Under the pieces are notes generated by a model. The model did not search any database, was not told the origin of the DNA, and saw only the letters and a program-made list of their open reading frames with translations. Below are positions 46,254-59,600 of a stretch of 64,000 nt of DNA, one piece after another (positions within the stretch are counted from its first letter, which is position 1; each line of letters begins with the position of its first letter). The position numbers and the translations under genes are program-made. This stretch comes from Branchiostoma lanceolatum (taxonomy: Eukaryota; Chordata; Leptocardii; Amphioxiformes; Branchiostomatidae), in assembly GCF_035083965.1 (NCBI RefSeq), contig NC_089727.1:7693501-7757500 (forward strand), in the 5' to 3' direction.

Positions 46254-46503
46254 CCAACCAAGTTAGCGTTGATGAAGGTTAGACATCCAGGTAATAAGAT
46301 ACGCCAAAAATAATTACTCAAGCAACTGGATAAGATTTTGAAACAGTCAGACGTTTCAGACAGTATCCACTGTCTTTCGTCAGTGACTAACGATAGGACT
46401 GTCTCAGTCCTATCGTTAGTCACTGACGAAAGACAGTGGATACTGTCTGAAACGTCTGACTGTTTCAAAATCTTATCCAGTTGCTTGAGTAATTATTTTT
46501 GGC
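46254..46503. repeat. Near-perfect palindrome of a dispersed repeat (two head-to-head copies)
   Basis: Arms of about 95 bp read AAAAATAATTACTCAAGCAA...AACGATAGGACTG, then TCT, then the reverse complement. The left side continues outward as GCGTATCTTATTACCTGGAT and GTCTAACCTTCATCAACG (read on the minus strand). Single copies or fragments lie at 30078-30176, about 53405-53437 and 60,995-61,125. Because it is a palindrome, the same peptide (beginning MKQSDVSDSIHCL) can be read on both strands. Confidence 0.9.
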
Positions 46504-46624
46504 CAACCAAGTTAGCAACAGTTTTTCACCATGTCCCATGCATTCTGCATGAGAAACAATTTGTCTAGAAGTCAAAGCTTGAGTCAGAATAACAGTCATT
46601 ACATACTGTTGTACTTGTCAATGC

Positions 46625-46855
46625 TCATCCATATAAGGGATTATACAAATTTGTCAGTGCTCATTGGTGGGCATTTTCTGATGTCATCATCCATATAAGG
46701 TCTCATTACAGACTTGTCATGCTCATTGGTGGGCACATTCAAATGTCATCTTCCATATATATAAGGACTCATTACAGACTTGACATGCTCATTGGTGGGC
46801 ACTTTTTGATGTCATCATCTATATAAGGGCACATATGCAGACTTTTCTGTGCTCA
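46625..46855 (+). repeat. Tandem repeat, about 62-65 bp, four copies
   Basis: The unit includes TCATCATCCATATAAGG, CTCATTACAGACTTG and TGCTCATTGGTGGGCAC. Each copy carries a CATATAAG box and a CTCATTGG box. It lies 0.8-1.0 kb past the PHKA stop. Confidence 0.85.
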
Positions 46856-47234
46856 TTGTATCCATACAAGGGCATTACAGTCCTCAAGACTAAGGTGTCA
46901 ATACACCGTTTTCACACTTGTCACAAACATCACTACACTCACATTAGCATAGTCTGTATGTACAATGTCTTCTGTCCTTTTCTTTTACCTCTGCAAAATA
47001 AGCCTCAATCAGGACGATCTAATTTGGTTCACTATACAAAAATATGCTGACCAGTTTTCTTCTAAGTGTCTTGCATTTGTTGTATAGAGAAGAAACAGTT
47101 ACTTTTACAGTTACTGAGAATTGTTTACTAATATTTTACAGTACATGTAGCTAGTGACAATTGAGAGTTGATAGCTTAACAAACTAACTTATTTTACATA
47201 GAGCAAGCTATGACACATCCTCAAACACAGCTTT

Positions 47235-47240
47235 TTTATT
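47235..47240 (-). terminator. PHKA: Possible PHKA polyadenylation signal
   Basis: AATAAA on the minus strand about 405 bp after the stop codon. It is the first clear hexamer I found downstream; use is not proven. Confidence 0.35.
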
Positions 47241-47577
47241 TACACTGTATTAATACACTTTTTAACTCTCCAAAGATAAAATAATACTTGCTATACTGAA
47301 AAGAATGAACCATATCCTTTTTCCAGCAATCCAACAACACTAGTCTCATGAAGAAAGGACAAGTCTATTTCCCAATATATGGATTGAGCATACATCAACA
47401 TAATTCCTTTCACTTTGCCTAACTTCATTCAACCTCTTCAATTTTGCAGACCCTCTTCCTTAATATCAAAAACAATATTCCTATCCCCACTCAATATTTT
47501 CAAAAAATGGAACAATCTAACTAACTTAACTGTCCAACAACTTGCTGTTGGTCATGTGTAGACTCTACTCACAAGTT

Positions 47578-47661
47578 GTTATTGCCTAATGTGTAGACAC
47601 TACGCTATGGTGCAACAAATAACGTTATTGCCTAATGTGTAGACACTACGCTATGGTGCAA
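47578..47661. repeat. 46-bp tandem duplication covering the PHKA stop codon
   Basis: GTTATTGCCTAATGTGTAGA followed by CACTACGCTATGGTGCAA occurs at 47578-47615 and again at 47624-47661. The right copy contains the last codons and stop of PHKA (minus strand, stop at 47648-47646). The left copy is in the 3' untranslated region. A weaker third match (CATGTGTAGACTCTAC) lies at 47553. Confidence 0.9.
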
Positions 47662-50600
47662 TCTGCTACCGTATCAGGTTCGCAGTCCAGCGTTTGTGCA
47701 ACCGCTTTAGACATGTACACCATCGTACCGAAGCGACCACTGGGCGCGCTGTCGTAGAAGTCCGTGCAGATGTTGGCCGCTCCCGTTCTGAATTCTACAG
47801 TGTTTGAGTCCACTTCGTCTTTGAAAATAGTTTTCTGAAAAGCAAAAAGGATATCAATTTCTGAGATGATGACTGTAATATAAAGAGCACTTATCTACAG
47901 CTCTAACGAATAGATTTCTGACACTTGTACAGTATATTTCACAGACGAAATCTGCAGTGATAATTGATTTCGTCCTGTTGGCACTTAAGTGAAAAGACAA
48001 GATTGTTTGAAAGGATCCAACAGTTTCTTCAGAAGGTGGAACTTGGGACCCCGTTCATACCAAGATTCGTAAATCTGGATTCACTCAGGTACGGGATTGA
48101 ACCTCATTTGCGATCCTGGTATGAACGGTCCCAATTTGGCTCCAAGGAGCTTCTGAGGTAGATTTGGCAGATCTGAAATAATCAGAACGTATGCAGAATG
48201 TAAGCATTTAAGGTCGTGTTTGCGTATATAAGGTTAAGATCTTGTAAATAGGTTCATATAGTTGTGTCCGAAGAAATATCTTATGTAACGGCTGATATTC
48301 TAATGCAACATTGGCCAAAGAAGACGAAAGAGACTCGGCAGCCATAATAGCTATGGATTACAGGCTAAATACATTATTTTCTACTGTGCTGGATTAATCC
48401 CCCCTCGGAGCCCTGTATACTAGTATTTGCAAATGAGGATCAAACCCAGTGTCTGGGCGGATCTTGATTCCCAAATGACGGCATAAATGGGGTCCTACTG
48501 TTACAGTGGAAAGTGTTTCAAACAATTTAAGACTTGTTTTTCCTCTTACGTGTCAACAGGCTTAAATCAATTTACCACTGCAGATTTTGTCTGTAGAAAT
48601 CAAACTCCTGAGGCCTATACGCAAGAAAAAAAAAGCGATTTCCTACCAGTTCGCCCATAAACATGGCGTTGGCGTCCGACACGAGTTTGTCCACCATGAT
48701 GACGCCCCGCAGGCTCCTCTTGTAGTCCGTGTCCACCACCAGGGCCAGCACCATCATGGCCTCCACCATCAGCTGGCGGTACTCCGGCTGGGGGATGCTG
48801 TTCAGGATCCCCTCCACCCGCAGGGCAAAGTTCAGCTCCCCCGGGGTCATCTGGAGGGGAACGAGAGAAACAATGAGAGAGAAAATGAACAAGTATCACG
48901 GCTCCTGAAGTGCATGACGATTATTGGAGCATCGTTGCAATGCAAAATTTTATCTGTACAAAAAAGTACAGTGCATACATTAGACAAGAGACATGCATGA
49001 GAAAAAACAAGAAGTCTTTAGAGAGAGGACTGTGTCGCTGTAGCCTTGTTCCTACCTCGTTAGTGACAGAAGATGGCAGAACTTGACCTTCAATGGACAA
49101 CCCCTGGCACTGTAAGATAATGACAATGATAATGAACTTTATTGCATATTCATGCACAACTTGGGCTAAATGCATTTAGGTAACATAATTGAAGTAAAAG
49201 TTTAAGGAACATTGTGTTATATTCTTAATCTACAGACTGAGTCTCTTCTCTCTTTCTGAAACATGTGTACACAAATTTACAAAGTTTTTCAATTGTATCA
49301 TAGTTTTTAGATGACATGATACATGCGAATAATTCGTTATTTGTGAAATGCTAATATTTCCTGTCTAGTTGTATGGAACTTAGGGATCTGTGCATGTCTG
49401 CATATAGTGAGCATTCTAGAAAAAAATGTATTTTCATCTTCTATACAATCATTGTCACAGAACGTACACATTCTGTCATTTGGGGGAGTCTGGTTGTACC
49501 TACCAACTTGCGTTGTGACTTCAAGACAATTATGAGCAGCACAATTCATGCAAGTTAAACAATGTACATTCAATGTACATTCAGCTGCCACCGGAAACAC
49601 CTGCGTGTAATTACAGGTCTTCAATGGCCCAAGAGCATGGTCAAAAATGACACGTTATACAACATCTGCAACACAACTCCTCTCTCCAAAAAAGTCGAAC
49701 AACTCAGGTGGTCTATGTTTGGACATATCCTGAGAATGCCAGAAGACACACCTGCACAAAAAGCCCTGGAATTTGAAACATTGAGATCCAGCAGATACAA
49801 GGCACGCAGAGGAAGACACTGTGTCAATCTACTCAGCATGCTGAAGGGAGACCTGCAGCACATGGGGCGAGGCCCTCCCACAACAGGAAAGAAACTCCGA
49901 GAGCTAAGGGAGCTCGCAGGATGCAAAGAAACATGGAAGAAGATGAAGAAAGACTGAATGCAGCTGCAGGACGTTTCAACGACTGCAGATGCAGAGACCA
50001 GTAGATGATGATGATGATGATTCAAGTAAAATCATGATATTTTCTTTATGACTCAAACAGCCAGCACTGGTATTAACAACTACAGTACATAATGTAACAA
50101 CATTCCAGTTTTACCCCACCCTCACAGGAAATACGTACCCATTTCAGCACGTTCCAGATCCTGGTGTAGAAGTCCACGGGAACACGGTTCAGCGCGCCGT
50201 CCAGACGGCGTCTCCGCAGCCACTGGCCCTGCCGGTCCACCTGCATGGACTGTTCCAGGTCTTCGTCATGACCTTTCCGCAACTTGTCGTTGTGCTCAAT
50301 TATCTACAACAAAATCATAAATCAAACTTTCATTGGATTATGTGTCCTACAGGAGCCAAGCCTATCTCATCACACAGGATATCACACATCTTATGTCGTG
50401 TACTTTTTACAAACGGCAAGCTTTATTTGTGAAGAGGTTAGTTTGGGTTGGGCCACAGATCTAGATGCATGTGACCGCACTATCCTACAGCTGACTAATC
50501 AAAATCAAGCAAGGGAAGACAGAAGTTAGCCACACAAATTTGACTCTATGAATCTCAAGACATGTAGGAGTGCAAAAATGATATTTGGCTTGTTTTACAA

Positions 50601-53600
50601 TAGGAAACTTCATTTTATCTTTTCATTGTTTTCACAATAATTATCATGAAATATTCTTCCATTTGGTATGAGCTTTGTTTATGGGATGAAGCACTTTGTT
50701 TTTGAGGGGTGGACAGTCCAAAATAAATTTGGGCATCACACAGTTGGACATAGGGCTAGAGCCCTCCCCATATGCTAAAAAAGTACACAATAGATCTTGC
50801 CAGTAACAGCAAGGCTACCTGGCACAACAGAAAAAGTGAAGGAAAAAGAAATCGAAACACAAAGGCCATCCATAAAGTGAACAGGCCATCGAGAGCTTAG
50901 TACATTGTATATCCTATTTCTGTCCTTGGTTAGTACCTACATGTCTACACTACTAGCAGATAAAGGGAAGTCCTACTGCTACTGTAAATCTTGAAACTTT
51001 TGCAGTGGTTTTATGGTGATCTATCCATCGCAGATTCATGACACTGCGAATATGTCTCTCTTGTATATGACTACAGTACTACTATACACACAGAATTGTT
51101 TCAACCAGGAATTTAAAACACAGAAAAACATCTATTACTATTAGATCTTTCCCTCTTTCTGTAAAATAAAACCACCACAAAAGTAAACTGAATTTACAAG
51201 GTACAGTTACATGTTGTGTGCTAGACAGAAGGGAGAGGGCTAGTCACACTGGGTGAAGAGAGAGAGAGAAGACTGTACAAACCACACACGACATCAGACG
51301 GGCTTACCATGTCTTTAGACATCTGGAGGGTTTGGGTATGGAACAAAGAAGTGCAGCAAGTTAGTGCAGAGTCACCACACTTAATACAGCACTGCAGCAT
51401 AAAGTCTACCATACGCCATTTTACAGATTAACAACAAATGCAGACCTTACAAAGCCTGAACATCGCTTTACAAACTAGCCCAAGCACAGAGCTACAAGTA
51501 GAAATACATCATATTGAAATTCTATCTTTAAAGCTTTGTCACAGACCTTATAGCATAGCATATCGCAAGTTTACAGATGCTTGTACAGTCTGTGTATCTA
51601 GTTAAAACCCAAATTGTCACAATACAGTAATATTCAAAGTGACATCATATGCAGGGGAAGATGACATACATGTAAGGAGAGGTGTATCTGTAATGTATGT
51701 GACAGTCACTGAAAATTTTCTTTCTTGAAAAGCGATGACAAAAGTTATAATCATAGAGACATACAAATGCATATAATAGTTACTGATTTCATCACTTTCT
51801 GAAAACATGCATTTAGCTGCAAATGTAAATACATAATGTACATGAACATTTAGATGTATATTGATAGAATTAAAGTAAAAATGCTAAAGAAGAGAAAATA
51901 TTTGTGTTAAGGTTTGCAACAAATTCCACCATTCCAGATAACAAGAAAATCATTTTTCTTTAAAGCTTGCATTCTGTCAAAATATCTCAACTTTACCCTC
52001 AGCAACCCTTATATCTTCTGTCATAAAAGATCAATAAACTAGCAAAATAACTGATTGTCTTACATGTATCTAAATGTAAATTGTAGTCCTTCAACACTTG
52101 CCAATTTTACACTGTTTTCCAGCCCAGTACTAAAATGGGCTCCATCCCTGAGGTGTCGCCAAAATTTACAAGACTTACCGTGACTTGTTTGCGAAGACGT
52201 GACATCCCGGTGACCTCTTCTTTCTCCATCTTCCTGATCGACAGAGACTTGCCCCCTCCTCCTCTCTCAACTATATCATCATAAACAAACAAAGGCATGT
52301 ATATATGTGTGGTGGTATAAATTGCAGTATTGTGTAACAGTTACTGTAGATACAGAGCCCACTGCCACCTGCAAGGGGGAAAAGATTTAAATTCGTCTTT
52401 CTATGTAAGGCTACATGTAAATTGTGCTTCTACTTTTAAATTATATATTTCTGTGGAACCGCAGATCCTGATTTTATGGATGACATCCCAAAATTTAATC
52501 AAACATGCGACCATCTGTCAATGCTTTCACAAAGTCATCAATCTCTCTTTTTGTGGTATTTTCAGACAAGGTGACTGAATTGATTTGTGGCAAAATGTAA
52601 CATCATTGTTGAACCCATCTTCTAAATGGATTCACTTTCTTTTAGGTCAATATCATCCAAGATATCAAGATTGTGTGGTACAAAATTAGGTTCTTTACAA
52701 CTTTGTCCTCCAAACTAAGGTTCTACTGATGATGGGGAGGGGGGCAGGTGAAAAGTGGTTTCAAGACTCAAAGATAATAACTTTGTAACTGGTCCATCAT
52801 CATCAACATTTCTGGTTTGAACTGAGTCTGTGAGCACAGTGGACAATAATGCACATCCAATCCAAAGCTATATTACACCAGTCCTTAAACCATCTCCCTG
52901 TAATCTCTTTGAATTGTTACTGAGTGACAAAAAACCCAAACACATTCCAAATTCTTTGTAAAGGCTGTCCCCATTTGAAGGACAAAGATGCGAGAAGACC
53001 CATGTGGTAAGACTACAGCATGCCCTGAATTGTAGTTCACCCGTGATATAAACTACAGTGCCTATGACAGCTCCCTCCACCAAATAAGAGGGACAGTTAC
53101 TGTAGACCTGCCTGCTGTATGTGTCATGAGGTATTGTGAAATTGTCAGCTTCTTGATTCGCATAGCCCAGTCGGCAGCTTCATTTTCTGTAAGCGGCATG
53201 TGCAAGTCTTATCTGCTAGTACTGCAGCAGGTGTTAATTGCATGCGTGTGCTTTTAAACAAGCGTAGCTTATTATCTATTAGTAATCATTATCACAACCT
53301 TGTTTTGACTTAGTCTTCTATCATAATAAATCATAAATTTTCTTCACCCCATCAACATTTCAATTCAGAGCTTTGGTATGAATCCTGGTTCTCTAATTCT
53401 TCCCATTAGTCACTGACGAAAGATAGCGGATGCACAGCAAATTTGGGGTGCACAACATACATGTAAGATAAAGTACTACTAGAATGTCAGCGAAACGTAT
53501 GCTACAAAGTAACCCTACTACTGTCAATCTGAAATTCTGTTACTGTTACAGGAGCTATTTTCAAAAGTTCAAACATTCAAGTAAATAGTAAAAAGTACAA

Positions 53601-56600
53601 CAAAGGTTATATTGCTTTTTCTGACATTTGAATTTCAAGGATAGTACACTAGACTAAGTTAGTGCACAATTAGTACCCCTACCCTACATGTATATGGCAT
53701 ACAGACATACATGTATCTTTAGTGTACTGGTGCACCCACAGTCAAAAATCAGGTGCACAGCTCCAATTTTAGGTCCACAAAAGTGCATTATGCACCCAGC
53801 ATTTTGAGCCATGTGTACAGTCGTGTACAATGTGAATCACCCATACAGCCACAATATTAATAGGAAGGAAATGTTCTCAATGTTTTTTTGTTATTTGATG
53901 TTAGATGGTAAGTGGGTAGAAATCATTTATTAGCATTAAGCCCGTGTGTCTATAGATCATTAATCAAAATTAGTATAATAATATCATTGAATATATAATT
54001 ATCTGCTATAAGCCAAACAACCTTTCCCCTCCAAACTCTGCTTGCAAACATCCCTTGGCTAAGTAAAGATAACGGTAGTGTGGCCCTATTCTGTGGGATG
54101 CAGATGAATGTGCAGGACTGGACCGTAGTACGACTGCTACATTGTAGTCTTACCTTCCCCGACTCCAAACTCCTTCCCACTCAGGATGTGGTGAAGAAGA
54201 GTCTTCAGGTCAAACGGACTCAGACTCATCAGGTGTTCTGACGCCTCTTCACCTACATGGAAGGGACATGTACTTAGTACCCTGAGTCTCTCACACAAAT
54301 AAATATGGAATATGATAATAAGGAGAAGTTAGACAGCCATAAGACTGGTAAAGGGCATGCATAAAGCTACATTTGTGTTTGTGTTAAATATAGCTATTAT
54401 ATGCTTCCTACTGAATTTGTCTAACAGCACAATACAACGTAATATAGCGGTATAAAGTAAACAGAAATTCCTGACCAGAAAATGCAATCTTAAAGTTATG
54501 GATGATAAAGTAGCTTTTGCGCAGCAAACTTAACAGCCATGCCACCCACATTACTGCAGCAGCAGAAGTTAATTTTTTTCTAATCTAACTACAGTGAGGT
54601 CTATGTGTATCTGGAAACCATGGGTTGATGCTGCAGCAGTGGAATAAAAAGCAATTAATTCCATGGTCAAGAAAGTACTCAATCAAGAGTCTCCAGTAGA
54701 TGTACAATAACCTAAATGCGGTGACAGCCCTGCAATGTATGTTGCAACACCCTTATGTGCTGACAGCCCTATTCAGGGTTTGGGGGTGTCGGAACACTGT
54801 CAGAACATAAGTGTGTAGGAACACACGTGTGTAACAGGGGTTACCCCTAATGCATGGCTATAATTATTACCCTCTACTTAGTCATAATATACATGTAGGC
54901 ATGACACAAGTGACATGTCATGACAGAGCAGGAAGTAAACTACTAATCAAGGGCTGAGGAAGAGGGGACTACACTACAGCAGGACACGAACACTGTGCGA
55001 CCACTGATTGGTCACCACTGATTGACCCAATCAGTGGTGAAAGGCCTCACTTCTGGTGACCTCCCGCAAGTTTGCCTCGTGTCCCCAAATCTGTCGTACG
55101 GCCATGACTTCAGGGGTGGTGGCCTCTCGCGGCGTTAAATTGTCTTCCGAGGAAGGTGGGGTTTCAAATTGGAAAACAAGTGGTGAGCCGACAGCACAGA
55201 GTCACACATATCAAAGAAGGGGGAAGTCTGTAGGTAGGGATATTACTATTTCACCAGGATAAGACATTATTCTAAATTCATAATTATTCTAAGTTACTTT
55301 ATCATCCATTTAAGTGTTAACGACCACCCAGGTTGTAACATAGCGCCACAGCTTAACAAAAGTTTAGGCCACAAACTTGATTTTTGGATGACACCTGTAC
55401 ATGAACTTTGCTGGTTCAGGGTCACCTTTACAAAAAATGTCTATCTCTATTGACAAAATAAGACTTAAATAAGAAAAGTACAAATTGAAGAAGTTGTTGT
55501 GGACTTTTTGTGAAACTGCTGCAAAATGAGAACTGCACTGTACTGTCCAAAAATGAGAACTTGTTCTCATATTCTTTCAAAATTAACCACTTCTGTTTTC
55601 TCTCTAACTTTATTTTTGGTGATACCTCTGGGGTGGAGGTATATTTTCTTCCTCATCCACTCTAAGACTTACTGCAGCATTAGGTTTGAACCTTCGCAGA
55701 CACTTTTCTGTGTACATTTTTGGTAATACATTTACCTGTGAGGCAGAGGTATTTTTTCCTCATCATCCACTATTATATTGCATTAAACCTTCCAGAAGGT
55801 GTCATCCATACAAAGCCGTTTTAGTGGCCTTTTCACAGTTGAACAACATCAAAACACACACAAGCAAAGAGTTATGTGTCTTACCTGTACAGTTGAGTGT
55901 CCTGGCCAGCTCTGACACCATGACCTGGATGATCAGCCCCACGCGCAGACGCAGCATCTCTCGGAACAGGTTGGGCTCCGTACGGATGAACATGGCCAGG
56001 TACACAAGGATCTCCTGAACACAAGAACAAATTTGCATGACGGTAGTTCAAACATCAGAATTAATGCATACTGCAATTCTTGTTTCTTTCACTGTTACTT
56101 TGTGTTCACTCTTTTCACGGTCATTTCTGTACCATGAACCTACATGTACATGTATCATCATCATGAAAAAAAACTGTTGTTATTATTTATGATTCTTTCA
56201 CACATTCGTTCTGTAAATCACTTGCCTTCTTCGTGAAGTTAAAGGTCAGTGAAAATGTCCATTTCCTTACACCATGAAATTTTGCTGCCGTGAAGGTAAT
56301 GTGAATTACAGTAATATGTAGCACCCAGCAATGTAGTACATTACAGCATATACACCTTCTCCAAATACTGTAAAGTCAGTTACTTTTGAGATGGGTCTAT
56401 TTATTCCCCTTTTATTTCCTTTTTTATTAGAAGGAGCTTCTTGCTGTGTTTTCATTTCGCGGTTAGAAAAAGTTTGTAGTGCATTTTACATGTTAAGTAA
56501 TCATGATTTAACATGGATGTTCACAGTGTCATGAATTTGTGGTGGAGAGGCGACAGTGAAAACCATGAAATTAAAACTTCCACAAAATCTAAAAATTTAC

Positions 56601-59600
56601 GCTAAAAATAGTTTTGAAGTGTTTTTGTGTGTCAACTTCCTGGTACTTGAATCATGTTCAACAAATCAGTAAGCCTTTTAGCAAACCTGAGTGTACATGT
56701 ATGTCTACATGCACAATGTACATTGTATGTTAAATTTGTATGTTTCAGACGTATAACTATGTGTACTATAAATTGTTTCAACAATGTAAAAACCATCCAT
56801 TCTCTTCTACTGTGTACATAAATGAATGTAAATGCATTTTGTAAACTTACAAATTAAGTGCCTGTGTACGAGTCTGTGAATGTGAATGCATGGCTATACA
56901 TTGTACATTGGTTTTAATTCCGTGGCAACACTGCAACTTCCAATAAAGTTATCTTGTATCTATAATTGTATCTTTTTGTATCTTGTACATTTATGCATGT
57001 GCATGTGTCTCAGTCTGTGTCTGCATGTCACATGAATTCTATTGACTTTGTGTACATGTGAGTTGTGTGTGAAATGTACATTGTACATGTGTCTGATGTA
57101 TGTTTTGGAGTGTGTATTCAATTTGATTGTATGTGAGTGTGTGTGTGTGTGTGTGTGTGTACGTAAATGTGTATGTACAAGTAATGCTTTAATTTTGTCC
57201 TGTCAACACGATAAACAAGCCTAGGGAACTCCTGTCCCTACACAACGACTTACAGGAATACCTTACCTGTGTAAGCACAGCAGTACTGCTGTCTTCCCCA
57301 CAGGAGTCGTAGATCATCTTGGCCAGTTCCTCTGGGGGGAGGGGATGTGTGATGGTCCTCTCCCTGGGCTGGGGGGGTAGGCCTACCGACAGCTGCTTCT
57401 GTCGCACTAACAGGTCCGTGGTAGCCTGTGGGAGGGGGGCAATAAGGTCAAACCCACTGGAAATCTAAAATCACATCATCTACAGTATCTTACAGCTTAG
57501 TGCTCGAAGAGGAAGGTAAAAAAACCTTTGCCCCTGAAGCCTTGCCAAAAATGCTGCACGAAGACCTTGATCACTTTCCAGGCACTTTTTTCTTCTTGAT
57601 GAAATATATCAAATGTATCATCATCATCATCATTCAATGTTTTCTGCATCTGCAGTCATAGAAATGTATCTGTTTTTTTATATAGAAATTATGAATTTAG
57701 AATATGAATAGGTTCACCTGGTTGATTCAGCCAACCTATCAATAATCATACTTAGTTCATAATTTCTGTACGTTATAATTCTGATTAGTTGGTTACTCAT
57801 GTACACATACAAATTAAAGTGGAGTGCATTTATCATTCAATATTAAGCTGAAGATGAATGTTGATAAGTTTTGATTCATGCATTTTTTTATGTATTGGTG
57901 CATACCAAAGATATACTGTGCGATCAAACAATTGCCTACATTGTATATCTGATGACAGTTTGCAATTATTGGAGTAAACTTTTCACTTCGATAAATATCC
58001 AGAAGTGCAAGCCTGAAGAACAATTGGATCCAAAAGGATTCCACTGATGTTTTTAACAGACATCATTCAGTGAAAAATCATTTTTCAGAGTGGAATTATC
58101 CTTACTATCTCCTCCATGTACAAAGCATGCAATGCATACAATTGTAGGTACATGTATGGTCAAATTAAGTCAGCAGTATTATGCAAAAAATGTACAGTAA
58201 TAAAAAAGTTATAAAAAGCATGAATTCTGAACACACATCAAGTCAGGGTTCTTGTCCAATTATCTTATTTAGATAGTGATGATTAAGATAGTGGCATTGG
58301 TGAATGAATGATTGAGTGACAGAATGAATTATTGATTGCTTGAAAGTCAGTTCGAGAAAGTCAGTTAGAGTGAATCTTTTTTATTGTATCAGGCCTTAAA
58401 AAGTGATCCCAGCACTCCCCCACATGGGCATAACTCTTTATCAAATACTAAAAGTACATTGTATGACAGACAACAACAGAATTCTATGTAATACACAGGC
58501 CTGACAATTGCCAACCATATGTCCTTCATGATATTATACAATCATGCTCCTATGTGATTTCCTGAGAAAGTTGATGAGTACCACTGTACCAGTATTGATG
58601 AATAAAATTTCAAGGGCTATAGTATACCTGCTGATTCTGATTCATGGTACATTTTGTAATTCTGATGATCACAGAATGACCACCTTACACAAAGTACAGC
58701 TATCTAATAATATTGTTAACATATTTATTTGTATTCCACAAACTACACATAACTATCTACATGAGAAAATCAAATTGATTAATGTACATGTATATTAGAC
58801 ACACACACACACACACAAAAACATAAAAGGTGGAAAGAAGGTCTGGAAGAAATACACAGTCTTAAGTCTCACAGCACAAACAGCAAATCACGAACAAATT
58901 TGACTGTACACTACGCCTGATTCAGAGGATGTCAAACTACACAGAAGACCTGACTGTACAGATTGCCTCGAAGGGAGAGAAACAACCACACACGAGAACT
59001 GATTTAACATTTGTTGGGTCTGTGTAAAAAAAAGACTACATGATTTGATTCAGATTGGAACTAAGTCCAGGGTTCTAGCTACATGTAGCTTGAAATTTGT
59101 TTCCATCATCCCAATTCCCATTGACGGAAAGATCCTACAAAGAGTCTCCTTTTTTCTGTCACCTTGTACAAACTTCTATCAATGTATTCAAATTTGGACA
59201 TTTTTACAAATCTTTTACTCATGGCTTTTTGTGCGTCAAGGTTGACGGAATGGTCTTGAAATTTTCCCTCAAAACTCAGCATGCAACAAAATTCCGTCAA
59301 ATGATGGAATGGCGGGTGCTGGCTAGAACCCTGATTAAGTCTTTGGGCTGTCAAACGTTAAGAAATTGACAGGGTTCATTACATGTAGGTAAGGAGGAGA
59401 TTTTACGAAAGAAATCCACAAACTCAAACACAGAACAGCAGGAAAAATAGAACAAGCACACAAGGTTCATGTACAAAACGAATGGAAAAAAAATCAAAAG
59501 AAAAAGTTCACCAAAAAGCCATGACTGTGGAACTCCAATGGCGAGCCAATGATAGAATGTCTCCTGGGGGAGAGCATGGGGGTTTCCAACGTCGTTATTC

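Noticed and set aside
46181..46568. Matching MKQSDVSDSIHCL peptides on both strands
   Set aside because: Produced by the palindrome; the identical peptide on both strands is a symmetry artefact of a repeat, not two genes.
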